DNA of 64,000 nt. Source: Onthophagus taurus (taxonomy: Eukaryota > Arthropoda > Insecta > Coleoptera > Scarabaeidae). The stretch spans positions 33,175,001-33,239,000 of the forward strand of contig NC_091972.1 of NCBI RefSeq assembly GCF_036711975.1. The letters run 5' to 3'. Shown in pieces: positions 1-10,854 of this stretch. The number at the start of each line of letters is the position of its first letter. The stretch's first letter is position 1. A model generated the notes under the pieces. That model was not told the origin of the DNA. It ran no database searches and worked only from the letters and a program-made list of their open reading frames with translations. A program made the translations under genes and the position numbers.

Positions 1-1050
1 ACTTTAAAAACAGCCGTTTATATAAATAATAAATTGTTTGTTAAATTTAAATTATTAATACAAAATATTTATTTTCCATCACTAAACATTTTCTGAACAG
101 TAAACTAATACGGGTGTAGTTGCAATAATTTCAACGCACTTCAATTAAATTTATTGCATCGATTTTTTGTAAATTAATCGCAGTGAGACAAAAGAGGTAA
201 ACACGTAGTACATTAATAATTCTCGTAAAATTCCGCGTAATGTTTATGAAACAGTTTTCAACCAGATCAAATCGTTCAAAAGCCATACAGCGTAAAGCAA
301 GCAGTAAAAAAATTATTTGCAGGAAATGCTAAATATAAAAACACATAAATATTTAGAATGTTTTGTAATTCACTCATTAATTTATGTTTACTATTAATTT
401 ATACATTATCTTACGAGTAATACAGAGAGATTTTGAATGCAACATTTAATCTTATCTTTAGATATCCTCATTCCAATATAGTGATATATTTTACTATTAA
501 GAGTGTTATTAAAAAAATATCGATTTCAGTTTGTTCTTTTATAAGAAGCAAACAGTTGGGCTTCTCCCATCATTTTATGATATATTTATAAAAGAAATGT
601 TATTCACATTTTAAATAAAAACTTATGTATTATTATTAACATTTATAAAGGTTATAACACCTTCGTTTAGCTAATCGGTGTAAATGGCAAAACAATTTCT
701 GAAACACTGTAAAATCTTTTTCATCAGAGAGAAAGCGCAAAAACATTTTTGAAATGATGAACTAAGATTTAAAAAAGAGATATGGCAAATCCTTACAAAT
801 AACGTGTTGTTCAAAGATCATCGTAGTAGAAGTTAATAGATGCAACACTAGAATCGTGTTAACTGTAACTCGATTTCAAAGTCTTCTACAATTTCATCCA
901 GCCTGTACATATTGATAAAACTCTCGATTTGGTCTTGCTTCTTCAAACCTGAATTTTTAAATTACACACTCAGACATTACAGATGACGATTACCATCTGG
1001 CATTACTACATACAATTGTGGTAACGATGCCTGCGCATTTGATAACTCGA
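1..1050. other. AT-rich stretch without recognised gene
   Basis: Very AT-rich DNA with no long open frame, no RNA gene and no transposon end that I recognise. The first interpretable signal is the decayed LINE reading frame that begins shortly after it. Confidence 0.5.
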
Positions 1051-1089
1051 GATGTACACCGTGACGCCCGGTACTGCTTCAAGAGAGCT

Positions 1090-2020
1090 TATCTACCTGA
1101 CTTATACGACAAAAACGCACCACCATATTCATTGTAATGAAAAAATTCATTACAGATATCATCGCACAAGTTTCAGTCGGGATTTTAAGTCACGTATACG
1201 ACAGGATCGTCGAGTATATGTCAAATCTTTGGAAAGGGACATAAAAAAAAATCAAAAAACTTTGGCGTTTTGTTAACAAGAACAGAAACAATGTAAGATC
1301 TCCAGGCTCTCTCAAGTAGGCCGGTGAAACTGTGTCCGATTTGCCAACAGTAGTTAACTTATTTGCCGATCATTACGAGGCTATGTATTGTCCTACATCA
1401 ATGGAAACTACTAGTAACGATCACGCTTTTAATGATATTAATTCGGTCACCTTCGGTATCTACGAAGTGAGTTAAGACGAAATGGTTCATCTTTCAAAAA
1501 TTTCAAGGCAAAGGCTACAACGGGTCCAGATGGAATTCCTGCATTTTTAGTCAGACTGTGCCCCTGTACTCTTACATCCGCTCTTACATATTTTCAATCT
1601 AATAATCAAAAACTCTGAATTTCCAACGATATGGAAATTGAGCAGAATTTGCACAGTTTTCAAGAAGGGAGATAACTGCTGCGTAACGAACTATCGGCCA
1701 ATAGTCATCATCAATAACTTTGCAAAGCTATTTGAACAAATTGTATAAAATACGCAAATCGCGTCTTGCAATACCAATACTGTGATATTGGTTGCAGATT
1801 TGCAATGATGACGTCGGGTAAGATAATTAATTAACACCGTGTATCTGCCGCACTGGACTACCGTGGACAAGTTAATGTAATTTACACCGATTTCTCACGG
1901 GCATTTGACTGTTTCGATCTTTCGTTGTTGACGATGGAACTGGAGAAATTTTGGTGCGATTGCCCACTTATACATCTCCTTAAGTCTTATGTGTCTAATC
2001 GCAGTATGTACATGTATTGA
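1090..2020 (+). pseudogene. Jockey/CR1-like LINE reverse transcriptase fragment
   Basis: Three-frame reading shows the linker between endonuclease and reverse transcriptase, then RT blocks spread over shifted frames: TGPDGIPAFLV near 1525, FKKGDNCCVTNYRPIVI near 1660-1710, and VIYTDFSRAFD near 1880-1910. These are the order and spacing of Jockey/CR1-type LINE RTs, and the same blocks occur in the better preserved LINE at 54.1-56.7 kb. Stops and frameshifts are frequent, and both ORF1 and the 3' end are missing. It is an old dead fragment. Confidence 0.8.
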
Positions 2021-2029
2021 GTATACATA

Positions 2030-2345
2030 CAGCTTTAACTATGTCATTAACTGTACTAACATTTCTGTTACGTATGGGTGTGTTTAAGACTTGAAATTTT
2101 TCCGCCATCATTCCAAAGGCACATTCGATGGTTTTTCTTCCCCTGCTTAACCTATAGTTAAATATCCTTTTGACGTTGTCGAGAACTCTTTTTGAGTAAG
2201 GTGTGATATTGATTCGAACCGTTCTGCAATACTATTCCATTGCTCTTTGCGCGGTACAGACATATATGCTTCCTTCACTTAATTCCATAATACTTTGGTA
2301 GTTTCATAAACGATCATTGCTACAGTTGTCTCCCCTCTAGCAAAA
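2030..2345 (-). pseudogene. Harbinger (PIF) nuclease remnant, internally deleted
   Basis: Read on the minus strand, the segment first shows a Harbinger N-terminal block (GETTVAMIVYETTKVLWN, then AYMSVPRKEQWNSIAERF) and, after a jump, the C-terminal block NYRLSRGRKTIECAFGMMA. The middle part, which should carry the first catalytic aspartates, is absent, so this copy has an internal deletion as well as frameshifts. It is a different copy from the nuclease at 3.1-3.7 kb. Confidence 0.75.
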
Positions 2346-2466
2346 TATTATCCGAGTGATACAAATGTACAACCTGTTGCCAAATACCTAAAATATAACA
2401 TGCCAAAGGTTTTGTTTATTAATTTTCGTTTTGTTTATTTACTAATTTTTATTACTTTTTTTTACA

Positions 2467-2949
2467 GTGAATGAGTGTAAAGAGAAATGGAAGAACTTAA
2501 GAACAGCATTTCTAAAGACGTTGAAAGCCCCACCAAGCGGTTCCGGTACCAAATCGAAAAAAAGCTATTATTTACACGAAGCCTTACAGTTTGTTTTGAC
2601 ATTTACAAAGATAAATAAACCCCTATTATTGGTAATTTATGTAAAAATTCTAAAAGAACCGAGGAAATTTTCTCTGAAACTGAAACTATTGAACGTGCCG
2701 AATCTTAAGATGATGAGTTTTTGTCTGCCTCTCTATCATCACTATTACCCAAACCAACTCCAACATCTCTTGCATCTACATCTTCAGCACCACAATTCTC
2801 TGTCGGAAGTCAGCAAGCAGCGTAATAATCCTAAACCAAAACTGCCCGAAAGTCTTCCGACTGCTAGGAAACAATATAGCAAAAAAAGAAAATCCTGTAC
2901 TTCTGAAAATGATGTCTATAAAGCAGTCGCAGAATATTACTATATATGA
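2467..2949 (+). pseudogene. MADF/Myb-type DNA-binding partner of Harbinger, N-terminal part
   Basis: The reading frame opens with ECKEKWKNLRTAFLKTL, a typical MADF (Myb/SANT-like) helix block, followed by KKSYYLHEALQFV. A polypyrimidine run ending in CAG directly precedes it (about 2450-2466), so it probably began as an internal exon after a splice acceptor. Beyond about residue 45 the frame appears shifted. Harbinger elements carry a MADF/Myb-like second gene opposite the nuclease, which fits the neighbouring minus-strand nuclease remnants. Confidence 0.65.
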
Positions 2950-3129
2950 CGTGGAAAGCTCCTGAAGATGATAATAAAAATATTAATCGAAGCCGGTAAA
3001 AATAAAAACTATCCATCTCATAAACACACATAGCTTTATTTTAAATTTCACTCGAACTAAAATATATAAAGATGGAAAGACAAAACGATAACAATAAACT
3101 GTAGAACTGTTTCTTTGAAAAGTACTTTG

Positions 3130-3735
3130 TAAGGCTGACAAATCTTCCACATCTCTACCTAGATTATTTGAGATGAGGTACAGTTCATTTTGTTTCATTA
3201 AGAAATTATGTAAATAACAACAGGCAAGAGTAACATTTGTAGCTTTTGGTGGCTGTAGATTGATAGGTTTTTGGAACATACGAAACCGTGAACTCAATAT
3301 CCCGAATGACTGATAACCTTTCATTGAATATTTGTCGAGGTGCATTCAGTAATCTTTGAGAGTAAGGTTTCAATAAATTGTTATGTAATGCAAATGCCTC
3401 GTCAGCAACAAATACATATGGGAGAAGATCAGTTGTTTTCGGCAATGCTGCAGGTTTGGGTAAATACAATTTTCCTTCCTGGAACAATTCTCCAAATTTA
3501 GAGTAGAACATCACCCCTCCATCCGAAATTCGACCGTTCATTACAACATCAACCATTATAAATTCCTTGTTTGCATTAACTAGAGTCAAAAAAAAGTACG
3601 ATGCTGAAAAATCCCTAGTAATTATAATACAAGGAGCCTGAGTTGTCTGGTTTCGTTATAGCTATATGTTTCCCATCTAATGAGCCAAGAGTATTCCAAA
3701 ATTGATGTCGTATTCCGAATTCTGTCCACTCTCAT
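3130..3735 (-). pseudogene. Harbinger (PIF) transposase nuclease, frameshifted
   Basis: Minus-strand reading gives FWNTLGSLDGKHIAITKP (first catalytic D), then EFIMVDVVMNGRISDGGV (second D), then FVADEAFALHNNLLKPYS, and in a shifted frame FGILSSRFRMFQKPINL and CCYLHNFLM. This is the ordered domain series of HARBI1-like DDE nucleases. At least one frameshift lies near 3300 and the N-terminal part is not seen. It faces the MADF-type remnants on the plus strand, the usual Harbinger two-gene layout. Confidence 0.85.
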
Positions 3736-3835
3736 GTAGTTAGTGGAAACTGAAACAAGCAAAACAACAGTATTACTTACATACATAACAAAATAAAATA
3801 TTGGTGTATCTTATTGTAAAACGTTATTTCAAGAA

Positions 3836-4190
3836 TTGGAGCAACAACAGGATGGCTCGGAGAAACAAGAAATAGTTCACAGCATCTGCCACAGCATCAA
3901 CATCTTCAATGCTTCCCCAAATGCATTACCTCAAACTCATCAAACCAAAAGATTGAAATCGCTAGGTCCGGTTTCGAAGCAAAATTTACTTTTACAAAAA
4001 GCATGTTCACTTTTGGAAACGTCGTCGAACCCCGATAGCAACATTCCAACAATTACAAAAGCTTGGCTGGAAAATTGAGATTAGATTCCATACTACGAGC
4101 TTTCGCAGAGAAAGCAATAAATGACATCCTTTTTGAGGCAAGCTTGGGTACTCTTCATCGCAATGCCGTTCAAATCAATATAGAACAGGA
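3836..4190 (+). pseudogene. C-terminal tail of a MADF-type Harbinger partner protein
   Basis: Two overlapping short frames together read a glutamine/serine-rich stretch and then [19 protein letters not shown] followed by [10 protein letters not shown]. This resembles the C-terminal helix (near NxxLFEAxxGTL) found in Harbinger-linked MADF proteins. One frameshift lies around 4070. It lies directly beyond the nuclease remnant and is probably part of the same dead element. Confidence 0.55.
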
Positions 4191-4429
4191 ACCTTCAGGA
4201 AGTTTAAATAATTCGCAGCTTCCACCGTACTTCTCCACCAATACACTCCCCCAATCTGTGACGACCTCACCAGAACTATGTAACGTCAATTCAGTGAACC
4301 ACACATTAACTTCACATTTGTTGACTTTTTTGTTCAATTGAAAAGTGAAGGGATTCAATGAAATGGCTCATTGGGTAAAATGAACATATAAATAAAAACT
4401 TTAAAAACTTACCTTCATGTAGTTTTATA

Positions 4430-4560
4430 GGACTTTGTTTCAGATTTTTGTGGCAGGACTTTAACAGTCGATAGATCTTTTAAAATGAACACAAAAACTT
4501 TATAATAAACATAGGTCGACAAACGCTTTGTTTTGGAGATACAGGATTTTCAAATTAAAT
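4430..4560 (+). repeat. Transposon end sequence shared with 22013-22150
   Basis: About 130 bp including ACTTTAACAGTCGATAGATC and AACATAGGTCGACAAACG matches 22013-22150 in the same orientation with scattered mismatches. The style (CAGGATGTTT... with an AACATAGGTC block) is that of Tc1/mariner-type terminal sequences. No transposase is attached to either copy. Confidence 0.7.
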
Positions 4561-4699
4561 CTTTAAATAAATGTTTTTTTGTGAAATTAATTTTAACGTG
4601 CGAGTAGAAAGATTGACAGATTCCCAATATTGAAAATATTGATGGGATAGTTTGACGAAAACGAAAATATTTGATATATTGACCCCGGACGATGTAAAT

Positions 4700-4960
4700 A
4701 GTAATGTATGCGATGGTTCATAACACAAACAAATCCCGATGCGTTATTATTACATTTAATTGAAAACTACAGAGAGCTACCCCAGTTATGGAATGTTCTT
4801 TTAAAAGCATACTCAAATAAGGATAAAAGAAATAAGGCATACAACTAGCTTCTGATTATTTATAAACGAATTAAAACAAATGCAACTAGGGATGATGTTA
4901 AGAAGAAAATTAATTGTCTGAGAACTAACTACACGAAGGAATAAAAAAGGTAAGAGGAAA
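4700..4960 (+). pseudogene. MADF domain fragment
   Basis: Reading near 4735-4940 gives LLLHLIENYRELPQLWNVLL, then a stop, then NATRDDVKKKINCLRTNYTK. This is the first two-thirds of a MADF domain (acidic N-helix, PxLW, VxxKixxLRtxY). In-frame stops show decay. The origin could be a Harbinger partner gene or a host MADF paralogue; transposon origin is more likely here. Confidence 0.65.
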
Positions 4961-5159
4961 ACACAGTCTCTAGTTAGTTAGGTAATGTTTATTGATTGTT
5001 TATTACATCATGTTGCCACGGTATGTTGCCTTCATTATTAAAATGGTTACAATACCTATCTCTAATTTCTTTTGCTTCTATCGATGAATTCAAATAGTGT
5101 CCGCTTGTCCTTGTGTCCTCTTTTAATATCAGGCCAAGAGGACACAACGTTTACAATGA

Positions 5160-6000
5160 ATCTACAAATTCGGATAAAGAGAATGTGACAACTTTATTTT
5201 CGGTCAATGCATGCGGGCAGTTTGCTCCCTCAAGAAACATTACCAACGATAGTAAATAATCCAATTTCGGAAATGGAGGTGATGCAAGAATTCGAAGCTT
5301 CTAATGAAATAGTAGCTGAGGTGCAAACACCCCAAATTTCAACCTCCCAAGAATGCTTGCCTCGTCAACTAGAAGTCTTATTCTCCGAAAAAGAGAATGA
5401 AGCTGTTGCTCAATAATTACAAGATTTGTACTTCAACAGCAAAGCTGAAAAAAAAAACGTCGAATATACTTGCCACACCATAAACCGACAGTACGAAAAA
5501 GGAAAAAAGAATATACTCCAAGCGTTGTTACGTCTGACAAATGGGTGAAATATTTTGAACTCAAAGAGAAAGAGAAGAAAATTCAAGAAGAACTGAAAAT
5601 GGCAGCGCAGAAGGCAAAGAAGATCAAGAAGACAAAGGAAAACTGTTTAGAAGAAGAAGAGGAGGAAGACGAGTGAAATGAAAGCGGGAGCAGCTTAGAT
5701 GATGTAGACGATATTGATACAGAAAATCAAGAAACAATTGATACATATGGAGTTACAGCCCTGCAGGAGTGTGTTGCAAAAATTTTGTGCGTATTGGATG
5801 ACGATGAGTTTGAAGTACAATGTCTAAAAAGCTTAGATCAGACTAATTGTAAGACACATTTCAAAGTGTTAGACAATGGCAAATGTGCCATTATAAATGA
5901 AGAAATTCTTGGACCGCTTCCAGAACCCGAACTGAAAAATGTTGGTCGAAAGATGAGGATTGTTTTCCACACTGCTGTAGACGTATTTGAAAAATAATAA
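5160..6000 (+). pseudogene. C-terminal region of a pogo/Tigger-like transposase
   Basis: Three short consecutive frames read an acidic/serine stretch, then a charged helix (KWVKYFELKEKEKKIQEEL, about 5540-5600), a poly-acidic segment, and a final block (FEVQCLKSLDQTNCKTHF ... GPLPEPEL, 5808-5930). This order, a lysine-rich coil followed by a short beta-rich tail with a LPxP motif, is common at the C-terminus of insect pogo/Tigger transposases. The DDE core is missing and frames are broken. A captured host fragment cannot be excluded. Confidence 0.5.
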
Positions 6001-6292
6001 ATGTATTCATCTCCTTAACTTTTGTTGTATATATGTGCCTAATAAAATCTAAAAATTGTACTTTATTGCGATTGATTTGTACGCAAACAAATTATGGTGG
6101 CCATAAGTGGAAACTTTTTTGGCCATAACAGCGGTTTTGATGGCCTTAAATGGAGAAATTGATTTACTTTTGAAAATAATTTTTTGTGTTTTAAAATACT
6201 TGATACGCAAATAAAATGGACTGTGCCTATATGCAACAAGAGCTAAGAAACACTATTGTTTTTTTTCTCGCCTGTATCCCAATTTTTTAACT
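6001..6292. other. Short spacer with no gene seen
   Basis: AT-rich spacer between the pogo tail and the long inverted-end element. It contains a small imperfect duplication around the word TGGCCATAA (6105-6145). No coding or RNA signal was seen. Confidence 0.4.
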
Positions 6293-6559
6293 AACAAGGA
6301 AAGTATCAGAACTGTCCCTCACCGATTTTGTTGAAATTTGGTACAGCGATAGTATGGCCAAAAATAAGGTTTACGTATTTTTTTATACGTGCTAATAAAG
6401 CCCCTGGGGCGAGTTATAAGGGTTGGAAATCGGGACGAAATATATTCGCTTATAGGCTGAAAACGAAAATAGCGATATTCATTTACAAAGAGCTTTCCAT
6501 TGATATAGCACACATATATCTGAGGGCTTCAGGGGGTAAACTACCCCTAGTTAGAAAAT

Positions 6560-7122
6560 CATGGAAAAAATGTTTTAACCACAACGATTGTTTACACCAT
6601 GCACAAGTTATAACAGGTATATCTCCACAGATATCGCACGTAGGTTTTTCATTAGAAAAGCAAACCTCCACGGGATTTTCAAACTGTTCTGGTCTCTCCT
6701 CTATATATCCAGATGCAAACCGTGCGTTAAGGATTGCAATTTTAAAATATTATCTCGCTGATGCAAATTGACATCGTACTGGTAGAAACTTGATCAGAAA
6801 ATCTTCTACTGAAATTTTTCCATATTCTAAAACCAAATACATCCAGGGGTTGAATTTGACCTGTTGTCCCTGCAGGTATAGACAAATATTTAAACTTAAC
6901 ATCCGATGGAGTTACTTCACTAATAATTTCAGGACAGTGGCCACTCCAAGAATCCAGTAATAGTAATGATTTGGGTCTGGTGTTTGGGAAATAGACATTT
7001 TGTAGCCAATTTTTCATATGAGCAGAAGTCAGTTTACCAGACTTTGATGCCAAAACGAATATGTTATCTGCTTTGAACATTGTATTTATTACCCTCAGAT
7101 TTAACACAACTGATAGAAACAA
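6560..7122 (-). pseudogene. DDE transposase remnant with C-terminal zinc motif
   Basis: Minus-strand reading gives LTSAHMKNWLQNVYFPNTRP, LLLLDSWSGHCPEIISE (a catalytic D) and IPAGTTGQIQPLDVFGF (third acidic residue), then, after a deletion or frameshift near 6750, SGYIEERPEQFENPVEVCF and CDICGDIPVITCAWCKQSL. The DxxxGH / QPLD pair places it in the pogo-like DDE group of Tc1/mariner. The C-terminal CxxC...CxxC..H is a zinc motif seen in some such families. It is broken by stops and is probably the original cargo of the long inverted-end element. Confidence 0.7.
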
Positions 7123-7251
7123 TGATTATCAACAATACAATAAACAAAAATAAATTAAAAAAAACTAAACTAACAATGTAGAATACAATTTGTGATAGTC
7201 AACCACTCTTTTGTCAGTTACTTTTTAACTCATTATTAATAAATATTTATA

Positions 7252-8952
7252 CAGGGTGTCCCGCAACGATTGCACAATACTGCATCAGCGTATTCTCTGA
7301 TCGAAAACAGACAAGAAAAGTCTAATAAACATAGGTCCGAAAATGGACCAATTTCGAGATATTCAAAGTTTTAGTTTCATAAGCTGACCTATTGTAAACA
7401 TCATTAATTCTAACGATTTAGATGCAGAAATTATATAATTACCATGGTAACGATGGTTAAGATAAAGTTTAATAAATAATAAGATAATATTAAGTTAATT
7501 AATACAGTTCATTAATAATTTAACAAAACAAGTAACAAAGATTGTCGAAGAAAATCGGTCAACCAGCATAAAAACAACGAATATTTAACAAATTGGAAAA
7601 GATTCATGTCATAATAAATGTTCAATATGCGCACCATTTACTTCTAAACACAAACGGATACGTTTTCTAAATGAACTTCTAATGCGTTTAAAGATACCAG
7701 GAATTTGTTTTACTGTGTCAAATGCGTTACTAATTTTATTCTTCAAATCCTGCACATTTTGAACGTCTTCAGAATAAACAATTTGTTTTAAATGTCCCCA
7801 AAACCAAAAATCTAACGGATTTAAATCTGGTGAACGAGGTGGCCACGGGACAGGACCTCCTCGGCCAATCCACTTATTGCCAAATCTGTTATTTAAGTAT
7901 GCTCGAGTAGCGCATGCATAATGTGCTGGTGCTCCATCGAGCATAAAGTAGCAATCTTCTAGAATTTGTTGAGGTAATTCATCAAATGCCTCTGTAAGGT
8001 CATTTTGTAAAAAATGTATGTAGGCATCGGCTATCAATCTCTTTGGAAGAAAAAATGGACCTAATAACTGATCACCTATAACTCCAGCCCATACATTAAC
8101 ACTGAATCGCCACTGATGATGAGTTTCTAGTATTGCATGGGGATTATCATCGCTCCAAACGTGCGCATTATGAATATTAAAAATTCCGCTTTGAGTAAAT
8201 GTTGCTTCATCCGTAAATACAATGTTTATGGGAAAGTCGACGTTTACTACCTCTTCCTGTATGGCCCACCTACAAAAAATCTCTCTTTTTTCGCCATCAT
8301 TTTCTGTTAGAGCTTGAACGGTGTTATAATGATAAGGATAAAGCAACTGCTCCCTTAAAATGCGGTGAACGGTTGTTTTGTTAATGTTTTCTTGTGCAGA
8401 AATTCTTCTAATGCTGGTTGAGGCATTTTCATCGACTCTTCTCAAAACTGCTTCTTTTAATTCCACCGGCCTTGTGTAATGTCTCTCCGTGGAATGGCTG
8501 TGGGTTACGCTTCCCGTTTCTTTTAATCTGAGAAATAGTCTGCTAAAGGTGTGACTATTAGGCAATCGTCTGTTCGGGAACCTTTGCGCGTAATGACGAG
8601 CTGCTAACGACGCATTTCCATCAGCTAGTCCGTAACAATACACCATATCCGCCATCTCTTCCTTGGAGTAATTAATAGGAGCCATACTTAATAGTTTTAT
8701 TAAATTAAATAGTAAAATAATAATTTCGTGAAGTATTATTATTTTTTAACTTATCGTAATCATAGTAACGACTTAATTATTATAAAAACAAATTTAAATT
8801 CATGATGTTAACAATATCAACTTATGAAACTAAATCTTTGAATATCTCGAAAATGGTCCATTTTCGGACCTATGTTTATTAGGCTTTTTTTGTTTATTTT
8901 TGGTCATAGAATACGCTGGTGCAGTTTTGTACAATCGTTGCGGGACACGCTG
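7252..8952 (-). mobile_element. Intact rosa-type (DD41D) mariner element
   Basis: The 1701-bp element begins CAGGGTGTCCCGCAACGATT and ends with the inverse, AATCGTTGCGGGACACGCTG. It is flanked by TA on both sides (7250-7251 and 8953-8954). The inverted similarity extends about 150 bp inward, including the block AACATAGGTCCGAAAATGG. It holds one uninterrupted transposase frame. Complete ends, a TA duplication and an intact frame all point to a recent insertion. Confidence 0.92.
7609..8685 (-). CDS. Tc1/mariner transposase, DD41D (rosa family)
   Basis: A 358-aa uninterrupted transposase that would cut out and reinsert its element at TA sites. Residues 1-60 form the first helix-turn-helix (MADMVYCYGLADGNASLAAR), and a second helical region runs to about 110. 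The catalytic acids are D159 (FTDEATF), D250 (MLDGAPAHY) and D292 (SPDLNPLD), with 41 residues between the last two, the spacing of the rosa family. The start codon is the first ATG of the open frame, and the length is normal for the family. It is on the minus strand, centred between two matching inverted ends. No disabling change is visible, so it may be active. Confidence 0.95.
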   Translation of the reverse strand: MAPINYSKEEMADMVYCYGLADGNASLAARHYAQRFPNRRLPNSHTFSRLFLRLKETGSVTHSHSTERHYTRPVELKEAVLRRVDENASTSIRRISAQENINKTTVHRILREQLLYPYHYNTVQALTENDGEKREIFCRWAIQEEVVNVDFPINIVFTDEATFTQSGIFNIHNAHVWSDDNPHAILETHHQWRFSVNVWAGVIGDQLLGPFFLPKRLIADAYIHFLQNDLTEAFDELPQQILEDCYFMLDGAPAHYACATRAYLNNRFGNKWIGRGGPVPWPPRSPDLNPLDFWFWGHLKQIVYSEDVQNVQDLKNKISNAFDTVKQIPGIFKRIRSSFRKRIRLCLEVNGAHIEHLL

Positions 8953-9449
8953 TAAAAAAGCTTTTTCTGTAGGAGTATGAAACCCTAATATAAAGTATAA
9001 AGTTAACCCTTGTAAGTTCTTACAATAGTCGACAAAATCGACAAACAATTTTCGCAAAAAAAATATAATTTTTGGGGCGGTTAGGGTAGTTAACTCCAGC
9101 CATCCCTTAATGTCGTATAGGGTTTATTGTTCAAAATTGTAACAGTTTATCACATTATTCTTAAGGAAAGAGGTTATCTATCATACCCCGTAACTTTGCA
9201 GGGGATGGTCAGAGGCAAATAAGAAAAAAGACGTCATTAATATTTTTAAACATACTATAAGGATACATAATATCGCCAAAATCGACAGGATAGTTTTTAA
9301 AATATTCCAAAAAACTAGGGGTAGTGTACCCCCTGAAGCCCTCAGATGTATGTGTGATATATCAATGGAAACCTCTTTGAAAATGAATATCGGTTTATAT
9401 TTACCACATTGCGATAGCTATTTTCGCTTTCAGCCTATAAGCGAATATA

Positions 9450-10651
9450 CAGGGTGTACCTGAATGACTGCAACAAACTTCAAGGGGTGATTCTTTAGTG
9501 AATTTTAAGGGTACTTTGATATATGAACCATGGGCGACTTTGGCTCCCCTAAGGAGCTACACCCTCCAAAAATGGCGAAAAATTTTGGTTTAATTTTTTT
9601 TCTCAAAAACCATAAACGCTAGGAAAATGAACTTTGGGGAATATGTTTAACTCATAATAGGGCACGTTTTGACCCTATTTGTACTTTCAACCTACCCTTT
9701 TAAACTACTAAACGTAACCACCCCCGTTCAATTTACGCCTAGATTTTTTTATGAAGATGATAAATACATTGGAAAATTTTCAGTTAGATAGATAAAACTA
9801 TTCTAAAACTTTTTTGTCTCTCTGATGTTCTTCTAAAATTTACTAATTTCTGAGAAAAAAAATAATTAAGCAAACACTAACTGTTAAGCTGCAGGGTTGT
9901 TAATCGAAAGTTGGAATGAATTTTTAATGACAAAATCTTAGTGGGCTTTGCAACCTTTGTCAGAAATATTTTTGACGTTTAAATGTCAGTGGTTTTCTTA
10001 CTTTATTATTGTTTTATTTAAAATTTTGAAACGTCGAGTGAACGAGCGTAAATGCGATAGAACTTTATTCAAAAATTAATTAGAAAAACAATAATAATAG
10101 TAAGAAAAACTGACATTTAAAGGTCAAAAATATTTCTGATAAAGATTGCAAAGCCTACTAAGATTTTTTCATTAATAATTCATTCCAACGTTTGATCGAC
10201 AACCCCGTTGTTTAACGGGCAGTGTTTGCTTTATTATTTTTTTTCTCAAAAATTAGTCGTTTTTAGAAAAATTTTAGAGAGACAAAAAAGTTTTAGGGTA
10301 CTTTCATCTATCTATGTATAATTTTTCTAATGTATTTAAGTTTGTATAAAAAAAATTGTAGCAGAAATGTAAAGGGGGTGGTTACGTTTAGTAGTTTAGA
10401 AGGGTAGGATGAAAGTACACATAGGGTCAAAACGTGTCCTATTATGAGTTAAACATATTCCTCAAATTTCATTTTCTTAGCGTTTATGGTTTTTGAGAAA
10501 AAAAAATTAAACCAAAATTTTCCACCATTTTTGGAGATGCGTAGCTCCCCACGGGGGGCGAAGTTGCCCATGGTTCATATATGAAAGTACCCTTAAAATT
10601 CACTAAAGAATCACCCCTCGAAGTTTGTTGCAGTCATTCAGATACATCCTG
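9450..10651. mobile_element. 1.2-kb foldback (palindromic) MITE
   Basis: The element starts CAGGGTGTACCTGAATGACT and ends with the inverse (AGTCATTCAGATACATCCTG), between TA dinucleotides. Almost its whole length is two inverted arms of roughly 570 bp around a short centre near 10050: for example the block with TTTAAACTACTAAACGTAAC at 9700 recurs inverted near 10385. No coding capacity. It interrupts the right inverted end of the surrounding transposon; the intact left end at 6430-6460 shows the uninterrupted site. Confidence 0.9.
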
Positions 10652-10854
10652 TATATTTCGACCCGATTTCCAACCCTTATAACTCGCCCCAGGGGCTTTA
10701 TTAGCACGTATAAAAAAGTACGTAAAACTTATTTTTGGCCATACTATCGCTGTACCAAATTTCAATAAAATCGATGAGTGACAGTTCTGATACTTCCCTT
10801 GTAAGTAGCATTTAGCGTTCTCCTCGCCTACTATAATTAAAAAATTTAAATTTA

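Larger units (their letters stand above)
6293..10807. mobile_element. DNA transposon with ~270-bp inverted ends, host to two nested insertions
   Basis: The left end (about 6293-6560, starting AAGGAAAGTATCAGAACTGT) is repeated inverted at 9305-9449 plus 10652-10807, ending ACAGTTCTGATACTTCCCTT. The right copy is split by the foldback element at 9450-10651. Inside lies a decayed minus-strand DDE transposase (6560-7122), and an intact rosa-type element has landed at 7252-8952. Exact outer target duplications are not clear to me; the ends diverge slightly. Confidence 0.8.

Noticed and set aside
1052..1276. 74-codon plus-strand frame
   Set aside because: A different frame gives LINE linker sequence continuous with RT blocks downstream; this one has no resemblance to anything.
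6328..6771. 147-codon plus-strand frame
   Set aside because: It runs through the inverted end of a transposon and the antisense of its decayed transposase; no family match.
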